Below, piece after piece: positions 8,621 to 16,577 of a stretch of 38,155 bases of DNA (position 1 is its first letter; each line of letters opens with the position of its first letter). Position numbers and translations under genes: made by a program. The stretch is taken from assembly GCA_006226545.1 (NCBI GenBank), contig SBGR01000012.1:1-38155 (forward strand). Reading direction: 5' to 3'. Origin of the DNA: Bacteroidota bacterium (GTDB lineage: Bacteria; Bacteroidota; Bacteroidia; UBA8524). Below the pieces are notes generated by a model that saw only the letters and a list, made by a program, of their open reading frames with translations, was not told the origin of the DNA and made no database searches.

Positions 8621-8683
8621 AATAGTTTTTCAAAATTAGTTCAAAGCTTTAATACCTCCAAGTACATCAAGGTAAACGAAATA

Positions 8684-9082
8684 TTAAAGATTAAAGTTGT
8701 AAGCCGACTTCAAACATTTTGATATCCAAAACTGGAAATAGGCAAATCCGGCAAAAGCCCCGACTGTATTAGCCAGGATGTCGAATAAATCGAAGGTTCT
8801 ATAGCCTAATCCAAATTGAGCTACTTCCGTTCCAATGCCAAATAAAATGGTAAAGACCAGGCAGTATTTCGCTATGCGGTATTTTTTTGGGCTGAACCGA
8901 TGTTGCTTAATCTGTCCGATGATGCTCATGTAACAAAGCATCCCAAAGATGGTAGCATGTATCAGCTTATCCAAGGCGGTAAACCCTTTGCCTTCCACTC
9001 CTGTGATAGGAACAAAGAGCAAGGCCAGAATCATTCCGGCCCAAAGCAGGGCGCCAAAATTATAGCGAATGAAATTCTGCAA
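8684..9082 (-). CDS. VanZ-like membrane protein
   Basis: Small polytopic membrane protein (about 132 residues, four predicted helices) of the VanZ-like family. The pattern is typical: LDKLIHATIFGMLCY early, then FGIGTEVAQFGLGYRTFDLFDILANTVGAFAGF. Family members are linked to envelope and glycopeptide tolerance in Gram-positives; the role in Bacteroidota is unknown. The start is probably TTG at 9082, two bases after the gcvH stop; no ATG is present before the second helix, so the exact start is uncertain. Its place after gcvH implies co-transcription. Confidence 0.8.
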   Translation of the reverse strand: MQNFIRYNFGALLWAGMILALLFVPITGVEGKGFTALDKLIHATIFGMLCYMSIIGQIKQHRFSPKKYRIAKYCLVFTILFGIGTEVAQFGLGYRTFDLFDILANTVGAFAGFAYFQFWISKCLKSAYNFNL

Positions 9083-9084
9083 AA

Positions 9085-9462
9085 TTAACCTACTAGGCTA
9101 GCGTAATCGTCAGCAGACATAAGCTCAGCTGCTTCAGCAGGGTTGCTCATTTTTACTTTGATCATCCATCCGTCGCCATACGCATCTGCGTTTACCGACT
9201 CAGGGCTTGATTCCAAGGCGCTGTTGAATTCAATGATTTCACCTGATACAGGCATAAACAAATCAGACACCGTTTTTACTGCTTCTACAGTACCAAAAAC
9301 TTCATGTGCGTTAAGGGTTTCGCCTTCTGTTTCGATTTCTACGAATACGATATCGCCCAATTCGCCTTGCGCGAAATCAGTGATGCCGATGGTAGCGATG
9401 TCGCCTTCAATTTTAATCCACTCGTGGTCTTTGGTGTACTTCAGTTCTGCTGGGATATTCAT
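9085..9462 (-). CDS. gcvH: Glycine cleavage system H protein
   Basis: Lipoyl carrier of the glycine cleavage complex, shuttling the aminomethyl group from P to T protein and electrons to L protein. At 125 residues it is full length. Visible landmarks are YTKDHEWI near the N-terminus, GITDFAQGELGDIVFVE, and the lipoyl lysine Lys63 in GTVEAVKTVSD, followed by MPVSGEI and SPESVNADAYGDGWM. gcvP and gcvT are not in the window. vanZ follows almost directly. Confidence 0.96.
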   Translation of the reverse strand: MNIPAELKYTKDHEWIKIEGDIATIGITDFAQGELGDIVFVEIETEGETLNAHEVFGTVEAVKTVSDLFMPVSGEIIEFNSALESSPESVNADAYGDGWMIKVKMSNPAEAAELMSADDYASLVG

Positions 9463-9526
9463 GCTTCTAAATTTGCTCCGAAATAAATGAAAATATTTGT
9501 GTTCTGAAAGAGGGTATTTCCTTCGC

Positions 9527-10042
9527 TTATTTGCTTTCTAAGTAAGCCTTATAACCTAATGATTCAAGCTTCTCTGCCTTGCCCTCTACTTCTGTTTCCA
9601 TCTTGGCTTTGAAGGTCAAAACGCGATCAAGCAAGGCATCGTCTGCTGCACCCAAGATCTGAGCAGCTAAAATGCCGGCATTGCGTGCACCGTTGATGGC
9701 CACACTCGCTACCGGAACACCCGGAGGCATCTGCACAATGCTGTACATGGAATCGATGCCGCTCATGGTTTTACTTTGTACAGGAACACCTATAACAGGT
9801 AGTTCGGTCATGGCGGCTACCATACCCGGAAGGTGGGCTGCTCCGCCGGCACCGGCAATAATTACACGCAGTCCGCGCGCTCTGGCACCATAAGCATAAT
9901 CGTACATGCGTTTTGGGGTACGGTGAGCCGAAACCACGCTGATCTCATACGCTACACCCAGTTCTTCCAATACTTTAGCGGCTTCCTGCATCACCGGTAA
10001 ATCGGAGTCGGAGCCCATGATAATGCCTACTTTAACTGTCAT
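9527..10042 (-). CDS. purE: 5-(carboxyamino)imidazole ribonucleotide mutase PurE
   Basis: Purine biosynthesis enzyme converting N5-CAIR to CAIR. At 171 residues it matches class I PurE. The substrate-binding GSDSD is at residues 10-14, SAHRTP follows near 38-44, and the glycine-rich [12 protein letters not shown] and PVIGVPV loops are intact. The start overlaps the end of purK as ATGA, a classic coupled purKE operon in which the unstable PurK product passes straight to PurE. Confidence 0.97.
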   Translation of the reverse strand: MTVKVGIIMGSDSDLPVMQEAAKVLEELGVAYEISVVSAHRTPKRMYDYAYGARARGLRVIIAGAGGAAHLPGMVAAMTELPVIGVPVQSKTMSGIDSMYSIVQMPPGVPVASVAINGARNAGILAAQILGAADDALLDRVLTFKAKMETEVEGKAEKLESLGYKAYLESK

Positions 10043-11202
10043 GCTTTTATAAATCTAAACTTTTCTTGTACCAATCTCGCTTTTCGAATCGCTTCGTCTA
10101 AGGTTGGAGCCAATACCGTGGCATGTCCCATTTTACGTTTCGGTCTGCTTTCGGCTTTGCCGTATAAATGAATGTATACACCCGGTAGTGCAAGGAGCTC
10201 GTCCAAGCCTTCGATGGCGTAGGTTCCACTCACGCCTTCGCTACCTAATAAATTTACCATCACGGCCGGCTGAATCAAATCGGTTGCGCCTAAAGGAAGG
10301 TCGAGTAAGATGCGGTTCAGCTGTTCGTATTGGGAGGTATAATTGGCTTCAATGGTATGGTGGCCAGAATTGTGTGGCCTAGGAGCTATCTCGTTCACGA
10401 GGATATCACCGTTTTTAGTCAAGAAAAGCTCCACCGCGAAGAGGCCTTCGCCGTCAAAGGCTTCGATGCATTGTATAGCGATGCCTTTCGCTTTTTGATC
10501 CGCTGTTTGGTCAATGCGCGCCGGGCAAGCTAAAAACTCCACCAAGTTGGCTACCGGATCAAATTCCATTTCTACGGTTGGAAAGGTGATCACTTCACCG
10601 TTGCGCTTGCGGGCTACGATCACAGAAAGTTCCTTCTCGCAGTCGACAAAAGATTCAATCAAGGTTGGGCCGGTGAAGGGATAGTTGCCGGTTCGTTCCA
10701 GTTCTTCCACGCTGCAGAGTGCCACGCCCTTGCCATCGTAGCCATCGGTTCTGCTTTTGGCAGCGAAACGAGTGATGCCCAATTCCTTAGCGGCAGGGAG
10801 CCATTCTTCAGGCGTGTTCACCAAACGGAATGGTGCCGTAGGAAGACCGTGATCAGCGTAAAACTGCTTTTGTAAACCCTTGTCTTTGATGATTTCCAGA
10901 ATCCGCGGACTAGGCACTACGCGAACACCTTGGTCTTCCAAGTCTTTTAAAGTTTCTACCCCAACATGCTCAATCTCGTAAGTGAGCACTTCCGTTTTGG
11001 ATGCTAGTTCTCTGATTTTAGCATCGTCGGTGAGTGTGCCTACAATCTGGCTATCGGCTATACGTGATGCAGGGGCATCATCGCTAGATTCTAAGATGTG
11101 AAAAAAGGTATTCCAAGGTTGAGCGGCTTCGATCAGCATTTTACCAAGCTGTCCGCCACCGATGATTCCAATATGTTTGCGCAGGTTAGAGCCGGATGAC
11201 AT
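10039..11202 (-). CDS. purK: N5-carboxyaminoimidazole ribonucleotide synthase PurK
   Basis: ATP-grasp enzyme carboxylating AIR with bicarbonate to N5-CAIR. The N-terminal Rossmann region has [13 protein letters not shown]. The ATP-grasp centre includes [15 protein letters not shown], and ligand residues are seen in [18 protein letters not shown] at 11202 is preferred over an upstream in-frame codon because a -7 promoter element (11207-11214) lies just before it and the extra 18 residues match nothing in the family. This gives 387 residues, a normal length. It is the first gene of purKE. Confidence 0.95.
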   Translation of the reverse strand: MSSGSNLRKHIGIIGGGQLGKMLIEAAQPWNTFFHILESSDDAPASRIADSQIVGTLTDDAKIRELASKTEVLTYEIEHVGVETLKDLEDQGVRVVPSPRILEIIKDKGLQKQFYADHGLPTAPFRLVNTPEEWLPAAKELGITRFAAKSRTDGYDGKGVALCSVEELERTGNYPFTGPTLIESFVDCEKELSVIVARKRNGEVITFPTVEMEFDPVANLVEFLACPARIDQTADQKAKGIAIQCIEAFDGEGLFAVELFLTKNGDILVNEIAPRPHNSGHHTIEANYTSQYEQLNRILLDLPLGATDLIQPAVMVNLLGSEGVSGTYAIEGLDELLALPGVYIHLYGKAESRPKRKMGHATVLAPTLDEAIRKARLVQEKFRFIKA

Positions 11203-11206
11203 GGCG

Positions 11207-11214
11207 CAAAGATA
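11207..11214 (-). promoter_or_regulatory. -7 element of purKE (predicted leaderless start)
   Basis: TATCTTTG on the minus strand matches TAnnTTTG exactly and lies only 4 bases before the purK ATG. No clear -33 TTTG is seen. The transcript would begin at or next to the start codon. Confidence 0.6.
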
Positions 11215-11390
11215 GAATTCAAGTTTTAAGTTTGGGGAGGAAGTTCCAAATATCAAGAACCAATTTCCGAGTAAGACTGAATGAGGTCTTTATTTAAGGA
11301 TTGCGCAGCGAAACCCCATCCTGGTTTGTTTCAACTTTTGGGAAATCGTACCTTTGGTAATGGCTCCGGCCAATTTAATAAGGCTATGTA

Positions 11391-11627
11391 ATGAACATGC
11401 AATCGGAAAAACTACACTTGGTTAGAATGCTGATTGAAACCGAGGATAAGGACATCCTGGATCAAATCAAAGCCATCTTCGAATCGCAACAGGCATCAAC
11501 TCCTTGGGATGAATGGGACGATGAGGTGAGAGTCGATGTGGAACAAGCCATTGCCGAATTGGAGCGAGGAGAAGGTATACCTCACGAAGAAGTAATGCGG
11601 GAATTCTTAGCATGGAGAAAGAAATAA
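11391..11627 (+). CDS. Antitoxin of a RelE/ParE-type pair (putative)
   Basis: Acidic 78-residue protein placed directly before a RelE/ParE-like toxin. It has the usual antitoxin size and charge and an ending typical of such antitoxins in Bacteroidota: a helix VEQAIAELERGEGIPHEEVMREF, then AWRKK. The name rests mostly on context, since I see no clear DNA-binding domain. An alternative ATG lies two codons downstream (11397). The 3' end overlaps the toxin gene by 16 bases, so translation is coupled. Confidence 0.75.
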   Translation: MNMQSEKLHLVRMLIETEDKDILDQIKAIFESQQASTPWDEWDDEVRVDVEQAIAELERGEGIPHEEVMREFLAWRKK

Positions 11628-11905
11628 TTTGGTCTCCAACGGCTATAAAATCATTTTCCAAAGTTATCGATTACCTTCAAATGGCTTGGACGAATCAAGA
11701 AGTGTTCAAGTTTGTTTCAAAGACTGAAAAAGTGCTCAGTCTGATTGCGTCTAACAAGGTGAAATTTCGCTCTGCCGGTGTAAGAGATCTACGTGAAGTG
11801 CTGATAACCAAGCATAATTTGCTCATTTACCGGATTAAGCATAATCGTATTGAAATACTTCGGTTTTACGATACGAGACAAAATCCAAAGAAGAAGAAAT
11901 TCTAA
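11612..11905 (+). CDS. RelE/ParE-superfamily toxin
   Basis: 97-residue basic protein with the RelE/ParE outline: N-terminal IIWSPTAIKSFSKVIDYL, a central helix, then the beta-strands VRDLREVLITKHNLLIYRI and NRIEILRFYDTRQNP. The family comprises ribosome-dependent mRNases (RelE) and gyrase poisons (ParE). The DTRQNP ending is common in ParE-like members, but the target is not settled by sequence. It forms a coupled pair with the preceding antitoxin. Confidence 0.85.
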   Translation: MEKEIIWSPTAIKSFSKVIDYLQMAWTNQEVFKFVSKTEKVLSLIASNKVKFRSAGVRDLREVLITKHNLLIYRIKHNRIEILRFYDTRQNPKKKKF

Positions 11906-12033
11906 TTGAATTGTGTCAAATGCTGCTTTTCTACCCAGCGCGCAATTAGGTTAGGAAACAAAGGTGTAAGAATTAAAATCTGTTGTTTACTGACTCATTA
12001 CAGAAGTGAAACCATCTTGTTCAGCCCATGCCT

Positions 12034-12288
12034 TTAATAGTGGTATCGGCAAGCAATGATTTCGAGGTTCCCATCCTCAAATGAATAAACTAACCTATGC
12101 TCACTGTCTATGCGCCTAGACCAAAAGCCTTGTAAATCGTGTTTTAAGGGTTCCGGATTCCCTATTCCTATGAAAGGCTCTCGTAAGGTCGCTTTGATAA
12201 GCTCATTGATCCTGTTTAGTTTCTTTTTATCTATCGATTGCCAGTACAGGTAATCTTCCCAGGCCGTTGAGGTCCAACAAACTCTCAC
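12034..12288 (-). CDS. yoeB: YoeB-type toxin (mRNA interferase)
   Basis: 84-residue RelE-superfamily ribosome-dependent endoribonuclease of the Txe/YoeB family. Nearly every family signature is present: WTSTAWEDYLYWQ, KLNRINELIKA, PFIGIGNPEPLKHDLQGFWSRRID, EHRLVYSF and the C-terminal RYHY, including the catalytic Glu/Arg/His set. The start is GTG, overlapping the antitoxin stop as GTGA, so toxin translation depends on antitoxin translation. Confidence 0.95.
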   Translation of the reverse strand: MRVCWTSTAWEDYLYWQSIDKKKLNRINELIKATLREPFIGIGNPEPLKHDLQGFWSRRIDSEHRLVYSFEDGNLEIIACRYHY

Positions 12289-12536
12289 TCTTCAATCAGT
12301 TTATGCTCCTTGGACTTGCCTGCTTTGGATTCTTCCAAGGACTTAATTAGAACTTCCCTGTTTTTGCCACTGAGCAAATAGCTGGTCTCTTTCAGTGAGT
12401 TGTATTCTTCCAAGGTGATCACAACCAGATCCTGGTTGTTTTTGCGCTTAATGATCAACTCTTCCACATCATTGACCACCAGGTCTAACCACTTCTTTAA
12501 ATTGACCCGGAGCTCGGTATAATTCACCACTTTCAT
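12285..12536 (-). CDS. yefM: YefM/Phd-type antitoxin
   Basis: 83-residue antitoxin that neutralises the YoeB toxin and should bind its own promoter. The Phd/YefM fold is seen in MKVVNYTELRVNLKKWLDLV, ELIIKRKNNQDLVVITLEEYNSLKET, followed by a C-terminal toxin-binding tail. I prefer ATG at 12536 to the TTG at 12554 because it gives the standard N-terminus. The order antitoxin then toxin on the minus strand is canonical. Confidence 0.93.
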   Translation of the reverse strand: MKVVNYTELRVNLKKWLDLVVNDVEELIIKRKNNQDLVVITLEEYNSLKETSYLLSGKNREVLIKSLEESKAGKSKEHKLIEE

Positions 12537-12721
12537 GCTGTAAGCTTTTTTCAAAGATACGTTTTTAAGTACGTAAACGATAACGCTATTTTGCGGCCTC
12601 CTCCTTTCATGTAAGATGTTGGACTATTGGTTCTATCAATACGAGGATGTAAATAAAATGGCAATAAAGCATTCACAAGCCTTGATTTTATTGGTTTTGC
12701 CCGACAAGATCTTTCTGCCAG

Positions 12722-12796
12722 TGAGCCGATTAATACTACTAATCGGCTCATATTTTAAGTATATTTGAGTTGAATACGACTTTTAATCGGCTCATG
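12722..12796. promoter_or_regulatory. Three copies of TAATCGGCTCA around the fic start (probable operator)
   Basis: A perfect 11-bp inverted repeat, TGAGCCGATTA (12722-12732) and TAATCGGCTCA (12740-12750), has a 7-base loop. A third copy, in direct orientation, ends at the fic start codon (TTAATCGGCTCATG, 12784-12797). This layout suits autoregulation by the winged helix at the C-terminus of the Fic protein. Binding is inferred. Confidence 0.6.
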
Positions 12797-13900
12797 AAAT
12801 ACAATTGGCAGCAATCGGATTGGCGTGAATTCACTTTCAACTATGCCGCGTTGGAAGAGAAGGTATATGCTATTGCCGAACAGATGGGTAAGTTAAGCGG
12901 AGTGCTGAAAGCCTTGCCGGAAGATGCCCGGATGGAGGCTATTGTTGACACGATGGTATCCGAGGCAATCAAAACATCGGAGATTGAAGGAGAGCACCTC
13001 AATCTGGACGATGTGAAATCCTCCATTCGTAATAAACTTGGACTGAACAGTATACCAGAGAAAGTCGGTGATAAAAAATCCAGCGGGGCAGGTGAATTAA
13101 TGGTAGCGGTGCGAAAGACGTACTCAGAACCCTTATCAGAGGAAATGCTATTCCATTGGCATCACTTGGTACTGCAGGAAAGCCCTACAATTCATGTAGG
13201 AGGCTGGAGAACACACGAAGAACCCATGCAAGTTGTTTCAGGCCCATTAGGGAAACAACGCGTTCACTTTGAAGCTCCGGCTTCAAAGGATGTCCCATCA
13301 GAGATGCAAAAGTTCATAGACTGGTTCAATAATTCAGCCCCAGGTATGACCAATGCCATGTATAAGCCAGCTATACGGGCAGCCCTAGCTCACCTGTATT
13401 TTGAAAGTATACATCCGTTTGAAGATGGTAATGGCCGTCTAGGAAGAGCTATAGCTGAAAAGGCCTTATCTCAAGGAGCTGGATACCCGGTTTTTATGAG
13501 TCTTTCAGCAACAATTGAAGCAAATAAAAAGGGCTACTATACAGCATTGGAAAAGGCGCAAAAAAGTAATGAGGTAACCTCTTGGCTTCATTATTTTTTA
13601 GAGACAATTATTCTTGCTCAAAAGGAGGCGGAATCGCAAGTCGACTTCATTTTAAGTAAGGCGAGGTTTTTCGACCAGCATTCGTCTGCGCTGAACCAAA
13701 GGCAATTGAAGGCAGTCAAACGCATGATGGCCGAAGGCCCTAAGGGATTTCAAGGAGGTATGACAGCCAGAAAGTACATCGCCCTCACCAAAACGTCAAA
13801 GGCTACCGCAACCAGAGATCTTCATCACATGGTAACACTAGGTGCTCTCAAGTCGATAGGTGCAGGGAGAAGTGCTCGATACGAGCTTGTGCTAACTTAG
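12794..13900 (+). CDS. Fic-family AMPylating protein with C-terminal winged helix
   Basis: Fic (filamentation induced by cAMP) enzyme, expected to transfer AMP or a related group to a target hydroxyl. The N-terminal region starts MKYNWQQSDW as in the large Fic proteins. The autoinhibitory motif TSEIEG (residues 61-66, pattern S/T-x3-E-G/N) is present, so this is a class II Fic in which the inhibitory glutamate is in the same chain before the Fic core. The catalytic motif HPFEDGNGRLGR is at 207-218. The last 70 residues form a winged helix (MTARKYIALTKTSKATATRDLHHM). The ATG at 12794 is chosen over TTG at 12770 on homology and because operator repeats lie between them. It follows the YefM-YoeB pair divergently. 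Confidence 0.93.
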   Translation: MKYNWQQSDWREFTFNYAALEEKVYAIAEQMGKLSGVLKALPEDARMEAIVDTMVSEAIKTSEIEGEHLNLDDVKSSIRNKLGLNSIPEKVGDKKSSGAGELMVAVRKTYSEPLSEEMLFHWHHLVLQESPTIHVGGWRTHEEPMQVVSGPLGKQRVHFEAPASKDVPSEMQKFIDWFNNSAPGMTNAMYKPAIRAALAHLYFESIHPFEDGNGRLGRAIAEKALSQGAGYPVFMSLSATIEANKKGYYTALEKAQKSNEVTSWLHYFLETIILAQKEAESQVDFILSKARFFDQHSSALNQRQLKAVKRMMAEGPKGFQGGMTARKYIALTKTSKATATRDLHHMVTLGALKSIGAGRSARYELVLT

Positions 13901-13914
13901 TTTATGTTGATGTA

Positions 13915-13942
13915 TTAAAGGGGTTAACCCTTTAATTTTTTT
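13915..13942 (+). terminator. Intrinsic terminator after fic
   Basis: TTAAAGGG (13915-13922) and CCCTTTAA (13928-13935) form an 8-bp stem with a 5-base loop, followed by seven T. It starts 15 bases past the fic stop codon. Confidence 0.9.
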
Positions 13943-13997
13943 GCCTAAATTCTTACTAGAGTTTCAAGCTAATTGTCCCTTCTACTGGAAATCATCC

Positions 13998-14019
13998 TCG
14001 GAAAAGACGAATTTTCCGA
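13998..14019. repeat. Inverted repeat in the fic to 14.15 kb gap
   Basis: TCGGAAAA and TTTTCCGA with a 6-base loop. There is no T-run on either side, so it is not an obvious terminator. The rest of the 250-base gap shows nothing recognisable. Confidence 0.5.
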
Positions 14020-14150
14020 AGGACGAGGGTTCTAGTCCTATACTTTCTGGCTCTCCGGCCTTAACTTTTAGGACATGTCATGCTTTTCAAATAAATACTT
14101 AAAAAAATATTGTTCAATTCACCCTTTAAAAGTTAATTTCTCAATTAATA

Positions 14151-14543
14151 TTATGAGCCCAAATTCAGGAAGTATCTTGGGATAGCGCCTGATCCATCTG
14201 ATAAAATTAGTCCTTCAAAAAAACAATGATTAGAATCTCCTAAATAAGGGCTAACTGCATTATTCAAAAGATATAGAAATTCACCTGTTTTGAGATTTGA
14301 TGATGCTTCAATCAGTACTTCCACCTCCTCTTCTTCTTCGTCATCTTCTTCATCCATGCCATAATTAATGAACTGTATCAAAACTTTGGGCGATTCGATA
14401 AGCACCTCGTTCCAAGTATCTAAAAGAGATTCATTCTCCTCCATATAGTCAAGTAATTCAGCTTTAAAGCTTTCAAGATTATCGCAGTCTCCCATTCCAA
14501 ACGACCAGTATACATTGGTTAATAGACTTTTTGGGTATTTCAT
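14151..14543 (-). CDS. Unknown acidic protein, last gene of an immunity-like cluster
   Basis: 130-residue soluble protein with no signal peptide and a strongly acidic middle (GMDEEDDEEEEEVEV, about residues 68-82). I do not recognise the family. Its C-terminus (LKTGEFLYLLN ... FFEGL ... YFLNLGS) matches a broken reading frame at 15475-15708, so at least two members of this family existed here. Small acidic soluble proteins in such arrays are often immunity proteins for polymorphic toxins, but no toxin gene is visible. The ATG shares a base with the stop of the upstream gene (TAATG). Confidence 0.75.
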   Translation of the reverse strand: MKYPKSLLTNVYWSFGMGDCDNLESFKAELLDYMEENESLLDTWNEVLIESPKVLIQFINYGMDEEDDEEEEEVEVLIEASSNLKTGEFLYLLNNAVSPYLGDSNHCFFEGLILSDGSGAIPRYFLNLGS

Positions 14544-15460
14544 TAGTAGATGAATTTATTAGGATTTAGACCTTTAGATTTAGCGTAATCATAGTAATTC
14601 ATGTCTAAAGGCCTGTTTAGTAATTTGTATATGAGCGCCTTTAGATTGGGTTGAAAGTCAAAAGAAAAACCGGCCATTCTATATTCATCCGATAAATACT
14701 CATCCCGAGAAGTTGAATCACCATTTAATTTAAATACGTATTCTATCATTTGGTCAAAACTAGTAGGAGTACCAACCATCCATGTGCCGCGTATATTAGA
14801 ATTAAAAAAAACAGGATCACTTTCTGACTTCTTCCAAATTCCAAAATTTTTTCTTTTGATATCTCCAATTGACATATATGCTATTGGTAGTTCAATATAT
14901 AGTTCTCCTTCCGTATAAATTAAACCTTTGTATAGTTTTACATCATCATCCAAGATGATCCTTTTATGGCTAGTATAACTGAAACACCTAGGGAAAGTAA
15001 TGTCCTCAGGGGCGAGAGGTCTGAAAGCCCAAGTTCCTATTTCTAAATCATCTTCGGGATAAATTCTATACGCGCCAGGCTCTATAGCGCTAGTTACAGA
15101 CAAAGGTTTAAGAATTGTGACTTCGTCAAGTGTATTATAGATCCCTTCAAAGAATACAATTACGCAATGGTCAAATAGTCCATGAAAATCGACTTCTATA
15201 CCCCTTTTACGGATATCAGAAATGGAAACCAATAGTCGCCCAATAACATATTTCCCTTTGTGTTTAAACCACAAGAATGTACCCGGTGATATTTTACGGT
15301 ATGAAAATTTGCCATTTTGATTTATTGGTTCTAGCTCATCCGCATTATAAACTGGATAGTTCCTAAAATCAGGTAATTTATACTTTAACAAATCAGCTGA
15401 AAGTAGATCTGGGGTGAGACTATCTGGAAAATCAGTTAATCGGAATTCGGTATTTTTCAT
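14543..15460 (-). CDS. Uncharacterised protein with an Imm26-like N-terminal region
   Basis: 305-residue cytosolic protein without signal peptide or membrane segment. The segment SPGTFLWFKHKGKYVIGRLL (about residues 58-77), followed by FDHCVIVFFEGIYN, has the outline of the Imm26 type of immunity domain (G-T-F-hydrophobic, G-x-Y-x-x-G-R). This is a pattern judgement and not proven. The second half (IILDDDVKLYKGLIYTEGELYIELPI ...) is unfamiliar. The base composition is more A+T-rich than the flanking core genes, which suggests transfer. It is coupled to the 130-residue gene downstream and follows a truncated paralogue of that gene upstream. Confidence 0.72.
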   Translation of the reverse strand: MKNTEFRLTDFPDSLTPDLLSADLLKYKLPDFRNYPVYNADELEPINQNGKFSYRKISPGTFLWFKHKGKYVIGRLLVSISDIRKRGIEVDFHGLFDHCVIVFFEGIYNTLDEVTILKPLSVTSAIEPGAYRIYPEDDLEIGTWAFRPLAPEDITFPRCFSYTSHKRIILDDDVKLYKGLIYTEGELYIELPIAYMSIGDIKRKNFGIWKKSESDPVFFNSNIRGTWMVGTPTSFDQMIEYVFKLNGDSTSRDEYLSDEYRMAGFSFDFQPNLKALIYKLLNRPLDMNYYDYAKSKGLNPNKFIY

Positions 15461-15474
15461 ATAGAAACTTAACT

Positions 15475-15708
15475 TTATGATCCTAGATGCATATAATATG
15501 TCGGCCCATCAAATTCACCTTCATCCAGATCTTTGACTAACGAAAGTCCTTCAAAAAATCGAAGATCCATAGCTCCAATTTTTTGAAAAAGTTCATAATT
15601 CAATTTAAAAAAAAAATCCCCTGTTTTCCTGAGTTTGTAAACAGGACTTATTAATCTTTCCTTATTATTTATTTGAAAGCTCTTTTCACCTTTCGGCGAG
15701 GTATTATG
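15475..15708 (-). pseudogene. Truncated paralogue of the 130-residue acidic protein
   Basis: Open frame of 77 codons with no start codon at its 5' end; the only methionines lie in the C-terminal part. The translation contains RKTGDFFFKLN, FFEGL and a final YYMHLGS, matching LKTGEFLYLLN, FFEGL and YFLNLGS in the 14151-14543 gene. The N-terminal half is gone: an in-frame stop and a repeat-like sequence begin immediately upstream. It is therefore a 3' remnant left by recombination or deletion. It is easily missed because it has no start. Confidence 0.75.
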
Positions 15709-15711
15709 TTA

Positions 15712-15860
15712 CTTCTTGCTTGCCCAATTGCGAAGCAATCAGCGAATGTCGTTTAAAATTCACCCACGACATGAGCTAAAAGTAACCAAGAAGGGCAGAC
15801 AAAAATAGGCTTCCGCGCTCTCTGGTTTTTTCTTCACGCTTGTCCGTTGCATCCGGCCAA
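15712..15860. repeat. Structured noncoding element, probable dispersed repeat
   Basis: This stretch has no convincing gene. It contains nested pairing: outer arms CTTCTTG (15712-15718) and CAAGAAG (15787-15793) enclose ATTGC-GAA-GCAAT (15727-15739) and ATGTCGT / ACGACAT (15746-15752, 15766-15772), a three-way-junction layout. The following sequence to about 15860 resembles noncoding repeats found in many Bacteroidota genomes next to accessory genes; that likeness is from memory. From 15860 to 15939 I see nothing. Confidence 0.5.
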
Positions 15861-15939
15861 GCTAAAAAAAACATCACTTCAACTTAATTAGTTGTTTCCA
15901 AAGGCTTGAGCCCCTGTCTTTCCACCATCTGGAAGGATT

Positions 15940-16365
15940 TTAGCTATTACTAGTTTTCGAGAAGTGATTAATAATTGTGCTTCGATTCTTCGAACAAACA
16001 CCCTCCAAATCAATTGTTTCAATGTAGTTATCTGAATGATCGTAGAGCTTAATATAACGGTAAAAATATTTGCTTCCCACTACAATTTTTATCTTAGGAT
16101 TATCTAATTCAATTCTCTTTCCTTTACGATTAACAAGCTCAATTGAATCTTCCTTTAACGTTAAAAAGTGCCTCCAAATCAGAAATTTTGGAATTAAAAT
16201 AAAAACTGATCTAACCGTAGGTACTAGAGGAACAAAAAGAATCATCAGCAATTCGAATGAATAGTCAATTGCTAATTCATACACTATCCAGATAATAAGG
16301 CCAAAGGCTAAAAGGATTTCATAGAATCTCTTGGCACAAAAAATATTTCGATAATATCTATTCAT
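15940..16365 (-). CDS. Unknown small membrane protein
   Basis: 141-residue protein with two membrane helices in the first half (about residues 14-32 and 36-62). A cytosolic, basic beta-rich C-terminus follows (ITLKEDSIELVNRKGKRIEL-like strands, then PKIKIVVGSKYFYRYIKLYD). The layout resembles membrane-anchored PH-like proteins, but no family can be named. It is A+T-rich and stands alone in the accessory island, with repeat DNA on one side. Function unknown. Confidence 0.65.
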   Translation of the reverse strand: MNRYYRNIFCAKRFYEILLAFGLIIWIVYELAIDYSFELLMILFVPLVPTVRSVFILIPKFLIWRHFLTLKEDSIELVNRKGKRIELDNPKIKIVVGSKYFYRYIKLYDHSDNYIETIDLEGVCSKNRSTIINHFSKTSNS

Positions 16366-16415
16366 GGGTACTAAACTGTTGGAAATTATTCTCCCACATA
16401 GGCATCGAGGACTAC

Positions 16416-16461
16416 GTATTCTCCTAAGTCATTCAAATTGGTGTCAATTTAGAAAAATTGA
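16416..16461. repeat. Intergenic direct repeat, copy A, with hairpin
   Basis: Begins GTATTCTCCTAAG and ends in a hairpin TCAATTT-AGAA-AAATTGA. A near copy lies at 17252-17298, so the two flank the beta-barrel gene 16578-17138. Confidence 0.7.
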
Positions 16462-16577
16462 AACCAATGGTTAATCGCATGGTTTCAAATTCATTGTTAG
16501 AGCTAATAGACAAAATAGCGATACATTCAATGTAATTCATTGGACGAAGAAATTAGAGATTAATGGTTCAAAACAAA

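Noticed and set aside
12551-12751. Minus-strand ORF between yefM and fic
   Set aside because: It overlaps the fic operator repeats and the yefM promoter region, has no family likeness and no conserved features; treated as noise.
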